From: Polaromonas sp. JS666
GTDB lineage: Bacteria > Pseudomonadota > Gammaproteobacteria > Burkholderiales > Burkholderiaceae_C
Reading direction: 5' to 3'
Assembly (NCBI RefSeq): GCF_000013865.1
Contig: NC_007948.1
Location: forward strand, 3,410,001 to 3,474,000
DNA length: 64,000 nt
Shown: positions 17,081-27,729 of the stretch, piece by piece
Layout: each line of letters starts with the position of its first letter
How positions within the stretch are numbered: position 1 is the stretch's first letter
Position numbers and translations under genes: made by a program
Notes under the pieces: model-generated
The model's database searches: none
The model's input: the letters and a program-made list of their open reading frames with translations, nothing else
Told to the model about the DNA's origin: nothing

Positions 17081-18886
17081 ATGGCTACTTCCTCCTCATC
17101 GATGACCTCTTCTGCGTCTTCTGCGCCCCCCAAGGGCTCGCCCCGCTCCCTGTCGGGCCTCGTGCCCTTTCTGCGCCCTTACCGCGGCCGGATTGCGCTG
17201 GCGCTATTTTTTCTCGTCATGGCGGCCGTGGCCACGCTGGTCTTTCCGCTGGCGCTGCGCAGCCTCATCGACGGCGGCCTGAGCGTGGCGGACAAGGGCG
17301 CCCAACTGATGGCGCTGCGCACCCACTTTTTCGAGCTGTTTGCCGTTGCCGCCGCACTGGGGCTTTTTTCAGCGGGCCGCTTTTACATGGTCAGCTGGCT
17401 CGGCGAACGGGTCACGGCCGACCTGCGCAATGCGGTGTATTCGCATGTGGTGCGGCAAAGCCCGGAGTTCTTTGAAACCACGCAAACCGGCGAGGTGCTG
17501 TCGCGCCTGACCGGCGACACGACGCTGGTGCAAACCGTGGTGGGTTCGTCGCTGAGCATGGGTTTGCGCAACGCCGTGATGGGCGTCGGCGCGCTGGGCA
17601 TGCTGGTCTATACCAACCCCTACCTGATGGTTCAGGTGCTGGGGATTCTGGTGCTGATTGTGGCGCCCTCGGTGTGGTTTGGGCGGCGCGTGCGCAAGCT
17701 CTCGCGCGCCAGCCAGGACCGGGTGGCCGACTCCAGCGCGATCGCGGCCGAGGTGCTCAATGCCATTCCCGTGGTGCAGAGCTACACCGCTGAAGCGCGC
17801 GAGGCCGCGCGCTTCGATGCCTCGACCACCACCGCATTCAACACCGCCATCCGGCGCACCAGGGCGCGTTCGGTGTTGGTGGCCTTCATCATCATTGCCA
17901 CGTCGGCGGCCCTGCTCTGGGGCCTGTACCAGGGCACGCAGGCGGTGATGCGCGGCGACATCAGCGCCGGCCACCTGGGCCAGACGGTGGTCTATGTGAT
18001 CATTCTGGCCAGCGCCACGGCGGTGCTCGGCGAGGTCTATGGCGACCTGTTGCGCGCGGCCGGTGCGACTGAGCGACTGATGGAGCTGCTGGAAACACGC
18101 TCGCCCGTGGTTTCTCCATCAAAACCTGCTTCAGCCCCCGAAATACGGTCAGGAAGCGCTGTTAAATTTGAAGCAGTGACGTTTCATTACCCGTCACGCC
18201 CGGCGCAGGCGGCCTTGAGCAACTTCGACTTGAGCGTGGCCCCGGGTGAAACCGTGGCCCTTGTGGGGCCCAGCGGCGCCGGCAAAAGCACGGTGTTCCA
18301 GTTGCTGCTGCGCTTTTACGATCCAGCCTCGGGCCGCATTGAACTGGACGGCATGCGAACGGCGGACATGGCGCTGGAAGATTTGCGCCATCGCGTCGGC
18401 ATCGTGCCGCAGGATGCCGTGATTTTCTCCACCAGCGCGCTGGAAAACATCCGCTACGGCAAGCCCGATGCCACCGACGAAGAAACCAGAGCCGCAGCCA
18501 AAGCGGCGTTTGCGCACGAGTTCATCACGGCCCTGCCCGAAGGCTACGACACCTTTCTGGGTGAGCGCGGCGTGCGCCTGTCGGGCGGGCAGCGCCAGCG
18601 CATTGCGATTGCGCGGGCCATGCTGAAGAACTCTCCGCTGCTGCTGCTGGATGAGGCCACCAGCGCGCTCGATGCGGAGAGCGAACGCATGGTGCAGGCC
18701 GCGCTGGAGTCGGCCATGAAGGGCCGCACGACGCTGGTTATTGCGCACCGGCTGGCCACGGTGCAGAAGGCCGATCGCATCGTCGTGCTCGACCACGGCC
18801 GTCTGGTCGAGCAGGGAACGCACGCCGAACTGGTGAGCCGTGGCGGGGTCTACGCACGGCTGGCGGCGCTGCAGTTCAACGCCTGA
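17081..18886 (+). CDS. ABC exporter, fused permease and ATPase (MsbA-like)
   Basis: 601 residues. After a serine-rich N-terminus there are six membrane helices (about 30-320), then a nucleotide-binding domain with Walker A GPSGAGKST, signature RLSGGQRQRIAIARAML, Walker B LLLLDEATSALD and the H-loop VIAHRLATV. A half-transporter that would act as a dimer. The substrate, lipid or drug, cannot be told from sequence. It is divergent from the marR operon, sharing a 77-base gap, so MarR might control both. Confidence 0.93.
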   Translation: MATSSSSMTSSASSAPPKGSPRSLSGLVPFLRPYRGRIALALFFLVMAAVATLVFPLALRSLIDGGLSVADKGAQLMALRTHFFELFAVAAALGLFSAGRFYMVSWLGERVTADLRNAVYSHVVRQSPEFFETTQTGEVLSRLTGDTTLVQTVVGSSLSMGLRNAVMGVGALGMLVYTNPYLMVQVLGILVLIVAPSVWFGRRVRKLSRASQDRVADSSAIAAEVLNAIPVVQSYTAEAREAARFDASTTTAFNTAIRRTRARSVLVAFIIIATSAALLWGLYQGTQAVMRGDISAGHLGQTVVYVIILASATAVLGEVYGDLLRAAGATERLMELLETRSPVVSPSKPASAPEIRSGSAVKFEAVTFHYPSRPAQAALSNFDLSVAPGETVALVGPSGAGKSTVFQLLLRFYDPASGRIELDGMRTADMALEDLRHRVGIVPQDAVIFSTSALENIRYGKPDATDEETRAAAKAAFAHEFITALPEGYDTFLGERGVRLSGGQRQRIAIARAMLKNSPLLLLDEATSALDAESERMVQAALESAMKGRTTLVIAHRLATVQKADRIVVLDHGRLVEQGTHAELVSRGGVYARLAALQFNA

Positions 18887-18961
18887 ACAGGGCTCGCTCG
18901 CTACCTGAGCCGGACCGGCCAGGACCGCCCGTCCAGGCTTGGGAATCGCAGAATCGTAACT

Positions 18962-18976
18962 ATGCATTTTTTGCAT
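18962..18976. repeat. Inverted repeat upstream of glutamate dehydrogenase
   Basis: ATGCA-TTTTT-TGCAT, a short perfect dyad about 85 bases upstream of the gdhA start. Downstream of it TTGGAC (18997-19002) and TAAGCT (19021-19026) at 18 bases spacing form a weak possible promoter. The dyad could be an operator; no regulator is identified. Confidence 0.4.
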
Positions 18977-19059
18977 GACGATGACCGAACAATGCCTTGG
19001 ACAGTTTGACTCGCGGCTTCTAAGCTTGGCGACCTGAATGTTCCACAAGGAGATTTCGC

Positions 19060-20376
19060 ATGTCACAAGCACCCATCCCCAGCGCAAGCGCCGCAGCAGG
19101 CACCCATCCGCTTCCTTCTTACCTGCAGGCCGACAAGCTCGGGCCCTGGGGCAACTACCTGCAGCAGGTGGACCGCGTCATACCGCACCTGGGCAGCCTG
19201 GGTCGGTGGGCAGAAACGCTCAAGCGGCCCAAGCGCATCCTGGTTGTCGATGTGCCCATCAACATGGACGACGGCACCATTGCGCACTTTGAAGGCTACA
19301 GGGTTCAGCACAACGTGTCGCGCGGCCCGGGCAAGGGCGGCGTGCGTTTTCACCAGGATGTGACGCTGTCGGAGGTGATGGCGCTGTCGGCCTGGATGTC
19401 CATCAAGAATGCTGCTGTGAATGTTCCTTTCGGGGGTGCCAAGGGCGGCATACGCGTGGACCCAAAAACAGTTTCCCAGGGCGAACTGGAACGCATCACG
19501 CGGCGCTACACGAGCGAGATCGGCATCATCATCGGCCCCACCAAGGACATCCCGGCGCCCGATGTGAATACCAACGAGCAGGTCATGGCGTGGATGATGG
19601 ACACCTACTCGATGAACACGGGCTCCACGTCAACCGGGGTGGTCACTGGCAAACCGGTCGACCTGGGGGGCTCACTGGGTCGCCGGGATGCCACCGGGCG
19701 CGGCGTTTTCACGGTGGGCGTGGAAGCGGCCAGGCACATTGACCTGGACATCAGCACGTCGCGGGTTGCGGTACAGGGTTTCGGCAACGTGGGCGGCGTC
19801 GCCGGCAGGCTGTTCCATGAAACGGGGGCGCGTATCGTGGCCGTGCAGGATCATGGCGGCACGATTTACCGCGAAGCCGGCCTGGACGTGCCAGCCCTGA
19901 TCAGGCATGTGGCCGAGACCGGCAGCGTGGGAGGCTTCCCGAACGCGGAAGTGATTGCCAATGAGCTGTTCTGGGAAGTCGACTGCGACATCATGATTCC
20001 GGCTGCGCTGGAAGAGCAGATCAATGCCGCCAACGCCGGCCGCATCAAGGCCCGCATGATCATCGAAGGCGCCAACGGCCCGACCACACCCGAGGCCGAC
20101 GACATCCTGCAGGAACGCAACGTGCTGGTGCTGCCTGATGTGATCGCCAATGCGGGCGGCGTGACCGTCAGTTATTTTGAATGGGTGCAGGACTTTTCCA
20201 GCTTTTTCTGGGATGAAGCGGAGATCAATGCACGCCTGGTCCGCATCATGAAAGAAGCTTTCGCCGGCGTCTGGCAAGTCGCGCAGGACCACAAGGTGAC
20301 GCTGCGCACCGCCACGTTCATCGTGGCTTGCAAACGCATCCTGCATACCCGCCAGCTGCGCGGCCTGTACCCCTGA
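19060..20376 (+). CDS. gdhA: Glutamate dehydrogenase
   Basis: 438 residues, small hexameric type. Interconverts glutamate and 2-oxoglutarate plus ammonia. Signature regions: [13 protein letters not shown], the catalytic lysine motif [14 protein letters not shown], the [11 protein letters not shown] motif, and the Rossmann motif VQGFGNVGG. The start ATG 19060 follows AAGGAGA. The type is often NAD-specific, but the cofactor is not proven here. A nitrogen-metabolism enzyme, 27 kb away from the nitrate island. Confidence 0.95.
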   Translation: MSQAPIPSASAAAGTHPLPSYLQADKLGPWGNYLQQVDRVIPHLGSLGRWAETLKRPKRILVVDVPINMDDGTIAHFEGYRVQHNVSRGPGKGGVRFHQDVTLSEVMALSAWMSIKNAAVNVPFGGAKGGIRVDPKTVSQGELERITRRYTSEIGIIIGPTKDIPAPDVNTNEQVMAWMMDTYSMNTGSTSTGVVTGKPVDLGGSLGRRDATGRGVFTVGVEAARHIDLDISTSRVAVQGFGNVGGVAGRLFHETGARIVAVQDHGGTIYREAGLDVPALIRHVAETGSVGGFPNAEVIANELFWEVDCDIMIPAALEEQINAANAGRIKARMIIEGANGPTTPEADDILQERNVLVLPDVIANAGGVTVSYFEWVQDFSSFFWDEAEINARLVRIMKEAFAGVWQVAQDHKVTLRTATFIVACKRILHTRQLRGLYP

Positions 20377-20450
20377 GTCGCTGAGTCAAGAGGAGCCCAT
20401 CGCGCCAAAGAGCTGAGTGCAATGAACGACTTTGGCGGCTCGACATTTCA

Positions 20451-20512
20451 AGCAAGGGCCGCGGAACCGGCTTTGCCGGGCCGCAGGCGCAACGGCCCCC
20501 TCGGGGGCAACC
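20451..20512 (-). repeat. GC-rich 3'-UTR repeat, partial copy A
   Basis: Same core as the full copies: GGCCGCGGAACCGGC, TTTGCCGGGCCGCAGGCGCA, GGCCCCCTCGGGGG. It contains hairpins CCGGC-TTT-GCCGG and CCCCC-T-CGGGGG. It lies behind copy B in tandem, same orientation. Confidence 0.8.
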
Positions 20513-20600
20513 CTAGACCCTTCGACGGCTCAGGACAGGCCAAACTCAGGACGACCGGGTGTGAAGTGAGCGACTGAGGCGGCCGCCCCTGTCTTCACCA

Positions 20601-20690
20601 GCAGGGGCCGCGGGACTGGCTTTGCCAGACCGCAGGCGCAGCGGCCCCCTCGGGGGGCAGGGAGCTACACGAAGTGAGCGACCGTGGGGG
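20601..20690 (-). repeat. GC-rich 3'-UTR repeat, full copy B
   Basis: About 90 bases with the core hairpins and the end CACGAAGTGAGCGACCGTGGGGG. Read on the minus strand it begins (CCCCCACGGTCGC) seven bases after the DUF1178 stop codon. Confidence 0.85.
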
Positions 20691-20696
20691 CCAATT

Positions 20697-21224
20697 TCAC
20701 TGCAGGGTTTCCTTGACGGCCAGCGGCAGCGGCAAGGGCATGACATCAATGCCCTCTTCCACCAGCTCCACGGCTTCACGCGCGCTGGCCTGGCCGCGAA
20801 TGCTGCGGGCTTCGGCCTCGCCATAATGCATGCGGCGTGCCTCGTCGGCAAAGCGCTCGCCGACATCTTCGGTGTGGGCCACCACATGGCGCAGCGCTTT
20901 GAGAAAGGCCGCCTGCTCGGCAGGGCTTGCACCGGCCACCACACTGGTCAGGGCGTCCGCGCGAGATGCTGCAACGCCTTCCCGGACGCGCGTGGCAGGC
21001 GCGGTGGGTGGAGCATCCTGCGCGACCTGGCCCAATGCGGCGCCCTGGGCCGGGTGCCCACCGAGATTGAGCCGCGGCGCGCTGGGTAGCTTATGAATGC
21101 CTTTGTCGGCACACATCGGACATTCAACCAATCCACGCGTCAGTTGCGTCTGAAAATCGTCTTCAGACGCAAACCAGCCTTCAAAGGAATGCTGCTGCGC
21201 GCACTGGAGATTCAGGACTTTCAT
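20697..21224 (-). CDS. DUF1178 family protein
   Basis: 175 residues. It starts MKVLNLQCAQQHSFEGWFAS and has CPMCADKGI, so a CX..H and CPMC zinc-ribbon-like N-terminal part, followed by an alanine-rich linker and a helical C-terminal half ending VMPLPLPLAVKETLQ. The function of DUF1178 is unknown. Eight bases downstream of the Nudix gene, so co-transcribed. The open frame extends upstream, but the family starts at MKVLNLQC. Confidence 0.9.
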   Translation of the reverse strand: MKVLNLQCAQQHSFEGWFASEDDFQTQLTRGLVECPMCADKGIHKLPSAPRLNLGGHPAQGAALGQVAQDAPPTAPATRVREGVAASRADALTSVVAGASPAEQAAFLKALRHVVAHTEDVGERFADEARRMHYGEAEARSIRGQASAREAVELVEEGIDVMPLPLPLAVKETLQ

Positions 21225-21231
21225 GGGCAGA

Positions 21232-21834
21232 TTATCGCAAGTCCCGCTCCGGCGCGGTAGTTTGCCAGTCCAATGCCCATACCCCCGACAGCACGTTTTG
21301 CAGCCACAGGGCTCCGGTGAGGGTCTTGGCATCGGTGACCTGCCCATTGCCGCACCAGGCCAACAGCTCGGCCGGCGTGGCGGTGAAAACTTCGAGGAAT
21401 TCGCCGCTGTCCAGCTGGCGGGCTCCCAACGTGAGGTCGCGCGCAAACCAGATATCAATGAACTCGGTGGAGTAGGAAATCACCGGGTGCAGCACGCCGG
21501 CTCTTGCCCACTGCCGCGCGGTATAGCCGGTTTCTTCCAGCAGCTCGCGCTGCGCGCAGGCCAGCGACGCCTCGCCGGCATCCAGCTTGCCGGCCGGAAA
21601 CTCGATCATCACGGCACCCATGGGATACCGGAACTGCCGCTCCAGCACCAGCCTGCCATCGTCGAGTTGCGCCACGATCATCACGGCGCCCGGATGAATG
21701 ACATACTCGCGCGCCGTGGGGGTGCCGTCGGGCAGTCTCACGGTGTCGCGGCGAACGTGAAGAAAGTTTCCTTTGAGGATGTCTTCGGAGCTGACCAGTG
21801 TCTCGATCAGATGGCTGGATTCGCTGGAGTTCAT
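21232..21834 (-). CDS. Nudix hydrolase, ADP-ribose pyrophosphatase type
   Basis: 200 residues. The Nudix box G-x5-E-x7-REL-x-EE-x-G is complete in GKLDAGEASLACAQRELLEE followed by TGY. The N-terminal beta region (FLHVRRDTVRLPDG, EYVIHPGAVMIV) matches NudF-like ADP-ribose hydrolases. ATG 21834 is chosen for its AAGGAAAA ribosome site; the frame is open farther upstream. End of the nuo transcription unit. Confidence 0.9.
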   Translation of the reverse strand: MNSSESSHLIETLVSSEDILKGNFLHVRRDTVRLPDGTPTAREYVIHPGAVMIVAQLDDGRLVLERQFRYPMGAVMIEFPAGKLDAGEASLACAQRELLEETGYTARQWARAGVLHPVISYSTEFIDIWFARDLTLGARQLDSGEFLEVFTATPAELLAWCGNGQVTDAKTLTGALWLQNVLSGVWALDWQTTAPERDLR

Positions 21835-21863
21835 GCTATTTTCCTTGCCCGCACCAGGCAGGC

Positions 21864-22166
21864 TCATGAGCGATGCTTGAACAGGTAACGCCAGGTGAAA
21901 CCGGGGAATGCAAAGGTGATGAAGAGCGTGCCCGTGATGGCGTAGAACTCCCATCCCTGCGGCGCAATTTGGCCGGCGCGGTGTTCCAGAAACAGCCCCA
22001 CAGCACCCGTGATCAGGTACCAGACCAGCAGCTCCAGCAATCGCACCGCCAGGTTCTTGGGGGTCTTGAGTGCAATCACCCCGAAAAGGCGGTTGCTGAC
22101 GAAGGGCAGATTGGCCAACAGCAACGCCAGCAATACAACCACCCAGACTGAAGCAGTCTGACTCAT
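21864..22166 (-). CDS. DUF2818 membrane protein
   Basis: 100 residues with three membrane segments (VWVVVLLALLLANLPFV, LLELLVWYLITGAVGLFL, FYAITGTLFITFAFPGF). DUF2818 proteins follow nuoN in many Burkholderiales; the role is unknown but an association with complex I is suspected from this position. Starts ten bases after nuoN. Confidence 0.88.
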   Translation of the reverse strand: MSQTASVWVVVLLALLLANLPFVSNRLFGVIALKTPKNLAVRLLELLVWYLITGAVGLFLEHRAGQIAPQGWEFYAITGTLFITFAFPGFTWRYLFKHRS

Positions 22167-22175
22167 GGGGGAGGT

Positions 22176-23678
22176 CTAGTTTCCGAGCGACTTGACGATG
22201 CTGTTGATGGACTGCGCACACAGAGTCATCAGGCCACCGGGAAGCATGCCCAGCAGCAGAATGAGCGCGCCGTTGATAGCCAGCACCGCCTTGGCATCTG
22301 TGGGTGCCGAGATCGGTTGCGCATTGTGGGCCTCGGGCGCATCAAAGTACATCACCTTGACCACGCGCAGGTAGTAAAACGCGCCAATCAGCGACATCAT
22401 CACGGCAAAGATGGCGAGCAGAATATAGCTGGTCTGCTGCGATGAAATCAGCGCCTGCAACACGGCCAGCTTGGCATAAAAGCCCACGAGCGGAGGCAGG
22501 CCAGCCAGCGAGAACATCGCAATGGCCATGACCCCGGCATACAGCGGGCTGCGCTGGTTGAGACCGGCCAGGTCGGTGATTTCTTCAGACTCGTGCCCGA
22601 CACGGGCCAGCAGCAAGATGATGCCGAAGGCACCCAGCGTGGTGAGTACATAGGTCACCGCATAGAACATCGCAGCACTGTAGGCTGATTCCGTGTTCAT
22701 CTGGTTGCCGTTGACCACCCCGGCCAGCAAGCCAAGCAGCAGGAAACCCATTTGCGAAATCGTTGAAAACGCCAGCATGCGCTTGAGGTTGGACTGCGCG
22801 ACGGCGGCCAGATTGCCAATGATCAGCGAGCCGATGGCCATCAGCGCAAGCATCTGCTGCCAGTCAATGGCCAGGGGCAGCAGGCCCTCCACCAGCAGAC
22901 GGATACAGATCGCAAAAGCCGCCAGCTGCGGTGCACCGCCAATCAGCAGGGTGATGGCCGTCGGCGCGCCGTGGTAGACGTCGGGCAACCACATGTGGAA
23001 AGGCACGGCGCCCAGTTTGAACGCCAGGCCGGCCACAATGAACACCAGGCCAAAGACCAGCACCTGATGCTTGACCTGGCGGCTGGCAATCGCATTGAAC
23101 ACTTCATTGAGGTCCAGCGAGCCGGTCGCACCATACAGCATCGACAGGCCGTAGAGCAGGAAGCCGGAAGCCAGCGCACCCAGCACAAAGTACTTCATCG
23201 CGGCTTCCGTGGCGGTGGCATTGTCGCGGCGCAGGGCCACCAGGGCGTAGCTGGACAGCGTCATCAGCTCCAGACCCATGTAGATCACGAGGAAGTTGTG
23301 GCCCGAGATCATCACGAACATGCCCAGCAAGGCAAACAGGCTCAGCGTGAACAGTTCACCGCCGCGCAGCATCTCGCGGTCGGCCGCATAAGGCCGGCCA
23401 TAGACCAGCGTCACCATCAGGCTGATACTGGAAAAACACTTGAGCCAACCCCCCATCGGGTCGCTGACCACCATGCCGCCAAAGCCGTAGAAAGTCTGGC
23501 CGCCCAGCGCGTAGAAGGCCTCCATGGCAGCAACCACGGCCAGCGTCAACAAGGTCAGCACATAGGTGCCGGTGCGGCGCGGGGTTTTCACCCCGAGATC
23601 CAGCAGCGCGATCACGCAGGCCATGATCACGAGGACGATTTCAGGATAAACCGTGATCCAGGAGAGTTTGTCAATCAT
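22176..23678 (-). CDS. nuoN: NADH-quinone oxidoreductase subunit N
   Basis: 500 residues, about 14 membrane helices, antiporter-like subunit of the complex I membrane arm. Typical segments are [40 protein letters not shown] and [16 protein letters not shown] with the conserved lysines and histidine of the proton channel. Last of the 14 nuo genes. Confidence 0.97.
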   Translation of the reverse strand: MIDKLSWITVYPEIVLVIMACVIALLDLGVKTPRRTGTYVLTLLTLAVVAAMEAFYALGGQTFYGFGGMVVSDPMGGWLKCFSSISLMVTLVYGRPYAADREMLRGGELFTLSLFALLGMFVMISGHNFLVIYMGLELMTLSSYALVALRRDNATATEAAMKYFVLGALASGFLLYGLSMLYGATGSLDLNEVFNAIASRQVKHQVLVFGLVFIVAGLAFKLGAVPFHMWLPDVYHGAPTAITLLIGGAPQLAAFAICIRLLVEGLLPLAIDWQQMLALMAIGSLIIGNLAAVAQSNLKRMLAFSTISQMGFLLLGLLAGVVNGNQMNTESAYSAAMFYAVTYVLTTLGAFGIILLLARVGHESEEITDLAGLNQRSPLYAGVMAIAMFSLAGLPPLVGFYAKLAVLQALISSQQTSYILLAIFAVMMSLIGAFYYLRVVKVMYFDAPEAHNAQPISAPTDAKAVLAINGALILLLGMLPGGLMTLCAQSINSIVKSLGN

Positions 23679-23691
23679 CTGAATTCTTTGC

Positions 23692-25167
23692 CTAGTTCAG
23701 TTTCGATGCCGCGACATGCTTGAGCAGGTCGGCCACCGACGGGTTCATCACATCGGTAAACGGCTTGGGATAAATGCCCATGTACAACACGGCGATAGCC
23801 AGCATGGAGAGCATCAGGAATTCACGGCTGTTGATATCCGTCAGAGCCTTGACGTCATCGTTGGCGACCGGTCCGAGATACACGCGCTTGAACATCCACA
23901 GCGTGTAGGCCGCACCAAAGATCAATGCTGTCGCCGCGGCGGCACCCAGCCAGAAGTTGGACTTGACCGCGCCCAGAATGACCATCCACTCGCCAACAAA
24001 ACCTGCGGTGCCTGGCAGGCCGCAGTTGGCCATGGCAAACAGCAGGGCAAACGCTGCGAACTTCGGCATGGTGTTGACCACACCGCCGTAGCTGGCAATT
24101 TCGCGCGAGTGAACCCGGTCGTACAGCACACCAATGCACAGGAACATGGCGCCCGACACAAAGCCGTGCGCAATCATCTGCACAATGCCGCCGGACACGC
24201 CGATGTCGTTGAAGATGAAAAAGCCCAGCGTGACAAAACCCATGTGAGCGACGGACGAATACGCCACCAGTTTTTTCATGTCCTGCTGCACCAGGGCGAC
24301 CAATCCCACATAAATGACGGCGATCACGGACAGCGCGATCATCACCCAGGCCCATTCCCGCGAAGCATCCGGTGCAATAGGCATCGAGAAACGGAGAAAA
24401 CCGTAGGCCCCGAGCTTGAGCATGATGGCCGCCAGCACGGCAGAGCCGCCGGTGGGCGCCTCAACGTGCACGTCCGGCAGCCAGGTGTGAACCGGCCACA
24501 TCGGCACCTTCACGGCGAACGCAGCAAAGAAGGCAAAGAACAGCACGGTCTGCACCGCACTGCCGAGCGGCAGCTTGTGCCATGTCAGGATGTCAAAACT
24601 GCCACCCGACTTGTTATACAGGTAGATCAGCGCCACCAGCAGCAGCAAAGAGCCGAGCAGTGTGTACAGGAAAAACTTGAATGCCGCATAGATCTTGTTC
24701 GGTCCGCCCCAGATACCGATGATCAGGTACATCGGAATGAGGGTTGCCTCGAAGAAGACGTAAAACAAAATGCCGTCCAGCGCGGAAAACACCCCGATCA
24801 TCAGACCGCTGAGCATCATGAAGGCGGCCATGTACTGGCTGACGCGAGTCGTAATCGCCTCCCAGCTGGCGATGATCACCACGACATTGATGAAGGCGGT
24901 CAGCAGGACGAACCAGAGCGAAATACCGTCCACACCCACGTGGTAGCTGACATTGAAGCGCTGGATCCAGCTTCCCTTCTCGACGAACTGCATGGCCGAT
25001 GTACCCAGCTGAAAGCCGTCATACAGCGGCAGGGTCACCAGAAAGCTGACGACAGCGCCTATCAGTGCGATCCAGCGCACACTGCGTGCCTGCTCGTCAC
25101 GACCCAGCGCCAACAACACGGCACCGAAAATAATCGGCGTCCAGATGGCAAGGCTCAACAAACCCAT
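23692..25167 (-). CDS. nuoM: NADH-quinone oxidoreductase subunit M
   Basis: 491 residues, about 14 membrane helices. Proton-channel motifs are visible: [18 protein letters not shown] (key glutamate), [20 protein letters not shown] and [15 protein letters not shown]. Thirteen bases before nuoN. Confidence 0.97.
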   Translation of the reverse strand: MGLLSLAIWTPIIFGAVLLALGRDEQARSVRWIALIGAVVSFLVTLPLYDGFQLGTSAMQFVEKGSWIQRFNVSYHVGVDGISLWFVLLTAFINVVVIIASWEAITTRVSQYMAAFMMLSGLMIGVFSALDGILFYVFFEATLIPMYLIIGIWGGPNKIYAAFKFFLYTLLGSLLLLVALIYLYNKSGGSFDILTWHKLPLGSAVQTVLFFAFFAAFAVKVPMWPVHTWLPDVHVEAPTGGSAVLAAIMLKLGAYGFLRFSMPIAPDASREWAWVMIALSVIAVIYVGLVALVQQDMKKLVAYSSVAHMGFVTLGFFIFNDIGVSGGIVQMIAHGFVSGAMFLCIGVLYDRVHSREIASYGGVVNTMPKFAAFALLFAMANCGLPGTAGFVGEWMVILGAVKSNFWLGAAAATALIFGAAYTLWMFKRVYLGPVANDDVKALTDINSREFLMLSMLAIAVLYMGIYPKPFTDVMNPSVADLLKHVAASKLN

Positions 25168-25196
25168 TCTCGTTTTTCCTTCTTATTATTCGCGTG

Positions 25197-27233
25197 TTAT
25201 TGGTTCAGCCAAACGAAATACGTCATCAATAAAAAGACGCCGATGATCATGCCAAAAGCGTAGTGGTAGATGTAACCCGACTGCAGCCTTCGCACCACGC
25301 TGGACACCCAGCCCACCAGTTTCCAGGAGCCGTTGACCAGCGCACCATCGATCAGTGCCTCGTCGCCGCCCTTCCACAGACCGGTACCCATCGCACGCGT
25401 TGCGCGGGCCAGCACGTTCTCGTTGAACCAGTCGAAGTAGTATTTGTTCTCGAGCAACGTGTAGAGGGGTTGCACCGCGCGCTTGATGCGCGCAGGCAGC
25501 GCGGGGTTGACCAGGTACATGTAATACGCCAGCACCACGCCCGCCAGCGCCAGCCAGAACGGTGCTGTCATCAGGCCGTGCAAGGCCATTTGCGCCGGGC
25601 CGTGGAAGGCCTTGGCCAACTCGGCCATCGCGGGATGTTTCTCGGCATTGAAGAAAATCGCATCCTTAAAGAATTCACCAAACAGCATGGGCTGAATCGT
25701 CATGAAGCCGATGACCACAGACGGAATGGCCAGCAGGATCAGTGGGACGGTGACCACCCACGGTGACTCGTGCGGAGCCTGATGTTCTTCGCGATGGTGG
25801 TGCGGATCCGGTTCCTCGCTGGCGTCATGGTGGTGTCCATCGGGGTTCTGGTCAAAACGCTCCTTGCCGTGGAATACCAGGAAGTACATGCGGAAGGAAT
25901 AGAACGCCGTGACAAACACACCGGCCAGCACCGCGAAATGCGCGAAACCGGCACCCGCCAGGTGGCTCTCATGCACCGCTTCAATGATGCTGTCCTTGGA
26001 GTAAAAACCTGCGAACAGCGGCGTACCGATCAGTGCAAGCGATCCGAGCAGCGAGGTGATCCAGGTGATGGGCATGTACTTGCGCACGCCCCCCATCCAG
26101 CGGATATCCTGGTTGTGATGCATGCCGATGATCACCGAGCCGGCAGCCAGGAACAGTAGTGCCTTGAAGAACGCGTGCGTCATCAGGTGGAACACGGCCA
26201 CGGAGTAGGCGGAAGCACCCAGGGCCACCGTCATGTAGCCGAGCTGCGACAAGGTGGAATAAGCCACCACGCGCTTGATGTCGTTCTGGATGATGCCGAG
26301 GAAGCCCATGAACAGGGCCGTGATCGCCCCGATCACCATGATGAAGCTGAGGGCGGTATCGCTGAGTTCAAACAGCGGTGACATGCGTGCCACCATGAAG
26401 ATGCCGGCAGTCACCATGGTCGCGGCGTGAATCAACGCGGAAATCGGGGTCGGGCCTTCCATGGAGTCGGGCAACCACACATGCAGCGGGAACTGGGCCG
26501 ACTTGCCCATGGCGCCAATAAAGAGGCAGATGCAGATCACGGTAATCAGCATCCAGCCGGTCCCCGGGAACGCCAGTTTGGACAGCTCATCCGCCTTGGC
26601 AAACGCTTCGGCATAGTTGAGCGTACCGGCGTAGGCTGCAATGAGGCCAATACCCAGGATGAAGCCGAAGTCCCCCACACGGTTGACGATGAAGGCCTTC
26701 ATGTTGGCAAAAATGGCGCTCGGCTTGTTGAACCAGAAGCCGATCAGCAGGTAGGACACCAGGCCCACCGCTTCCCAGCCAAAGAACAGCTGCAGCATGT
26801 TGTTGCTCATCACCAGCATCAGCATGGAGAAAGTGAAGAGCGAAATATAGGCAAAGAAGCGGTTGTAACCGTCGTCTTCTTCCATATAGCCAATCGTGTA
26901 GATATGCACCATCAGCGAGACAAAAGTCACCACGCACATCATCATGGCCGTCAGGCCATCGACAAGAAAGCCGACTTCCATTTTCAGGCCGCCCACCACC
27001 ATCCAGGTGTAGAGCGTTTCATTGAAGCGCGCACCCTCGAGAACCACGCTCTTGAGCGTCATGGCAGAAATGATGAAGGCTACCAGCACGCCGAGGATGG
27101 TGAGGCTATGGGACAGCCGGCGGCCTATCCAGTTGCCACCAAAGGAAGTACCCAGAATACCAGCCAGCATGGCGCCAGCCAGAGGTGCCAGCGGAACGGC
27201 CAGCAATGTTGATGCAGAAAGGGTTGCGCTCAT
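25197..27233 (-). CDS. nuoL: NADH-quinone oxidoreductase subunit L
   Basis: 678 residues, the largest antiporter-like subunit, with about 15-16 membrane helices and the long lateral helix near the C-terminus. Seen: FFGWEAVGLVSYLLIGFW, GKSAQFPLHVWLPDSMEGPT and VVAYSTLSQLGYMTVALG. A histidine-rich cytoplasmic loop (DGHHHDASEEPDPHHHREEH) lies around residue 470, a common loop variation. A repeat-filled gap separates it from nuoK. Confidence 0.97.
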   Translation of the reverse strand: MSATLSASTLLAVPLAPLAGAMLAGILGTSFGGNWIGRRLSHSLTILGVLVAFIISAMTLKSVVLEGARFNETLYTWMVVGGLKMEVGFLVDGLTAMMMCVVTFVSLMVHIYTIGYMEEDDGYNRFFAYISLFTFSMLMLVMSNNMLQLFFGWEAVGLVSYLLIGFWFNKPSAIFANMKAFIVNRVGDFGFILGIGLIAAYAGTLNYAEAFAKADELSKLAFPGTGWMLITVICICLFIGAMGKSAQFPLHVWLPDSMEGPTPISALIHAATMVTAGIFMVARMSPLFELSDTALSFIMVIGAITALFMGFLGIIQNDIKRVVAYSTLSQLGYMTVALGASAYSVAVFHLMTHAFFKALLFLAAGSVIIGMHHNQDIRWMGGVRKYMPITWITSLLGSLALIGTPLFAGFYSKDSIIEAVHESHLAGAGFAHFAVLAGVFVTAFYSFRMYFLVFHGKERFDQNPDGHHHDASEEPDPHHHREEHQAPHESPWVVTVPLILLAIPSVVIGFMTIQPMLFGEFFKDAIFFNAEKHPAMAELAKAFHGPAQMALHGLMTAPFWLALAGVVLAYYMYLVNPALPARIKRAVQPLYTLLENKYYFDWFNENVLARATRAMGTGLWKGGDEALIDGALVNGSWKLVGWVSSVVRRLQSGYIYHYAFGMIIGVFLLMTYFVWLNQ

Positions 27234-27280
27234 TGTTTAACCGCCCGTAGGGCTGCCTTAATTAGAAGTGCGCCCCAAAC

Positions 27281-27418
27281 GTCGTTCAAAGGGCTGCGCG
27301 CCGAAGGCTCGAAGTGAAAAGCGTGGGGGTACATGTTTTTCCGCCGGGCAGCCCCAAGGAAAAATACGCCCCCTCGGGGGGCAGCGTAGTACGCGAAGCG
27401 ACAAGCGTGGGGGCTCAT
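27281..27418 (-). repeat. GC-rich 3'-UTR repeat, degenerate double copy C
   Basis: Two diverged copies in tandem between nuoK and nuoL, each ending in an AGCGTGGGGG block (27325-27334 and 27404-27413). The second keeps GCCCCCTCGGGGGGCAG and the end GCGAAGCGACAAGCGTGGGG. The element begins right after the nuoK stop on the coding strand. It lies inside the nuo operon. Confidence 0.7.
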
Positions 27419-27420
27419 GT

Positions 27421-27729
27421 TCATCCCTGGAGCGTGTTGAGTTCGTCGACGTTGATGCTGGACTTGTTACGGAACAGCAGCACCAGGATGGCCAGGCCGA
27501 TCGCGGATTCGGCCGCGGCGACGGTCAGGATGAAAAACACAAACACCTGCCCGGCCATATCGTTCAGGTAGTAGGAAAACGCCACAAAATTCATGTTGAC
27601 GGCCAGCAGCATGAGCTCAATGGCCATGAGCAAAATAATCAGATTTTTTCGGTTCAAAAAAATACCGATAACCGACAGCGCAAACAGCATGGCGCCCAGC
27701 GAAAGAAAATGTCCCAGCGTGAGCATCAT
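27421..27729 (-). CDS. nuoK: NADH-quinone oxidoreductase subunit K
   Basis: 102 residues, three membrane helices, with the conserved glutamates in [19 protein letters not shown]. The stop codon is followed at once by the repeat. Its start overlaps the nuoJ stop by four bases (ATGA), so translation is coupled. Confidence 0.97.
   Translation of the reverse strand: MMLTLGHFLSLGAMLFALSVIGIFLNRKNLIILLMAIELMLLAVNMNFVAFSYYLNDMAGQVFVFFILTVAAAESAIGLAILVLLFRNKSSINVDELNTLQG

Larger units (their letters stand above)
20377..20696. other. Convergent intergenic region filled by repeats
   Basis: Between gdhA and the minus-strand DUF1178 gene. It holds a partial and a full copy of the GC-rich 3'-UTR repeat (20451-20512 and 20601-20690) and, between them, a CTTCGACGGCTCAGGACAGGC-like piece of another common intergenic motif. 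No gene is seen. Confidence 0.7.

Noticed and set aside
20521..20545. TTCGACGGCTCAGGACAGGC considered as an attachment site
   Set aside because: It is a fragment of a common dispersed intergenic motif; no integrase, tRNA or direct-repeat partner is nearby.
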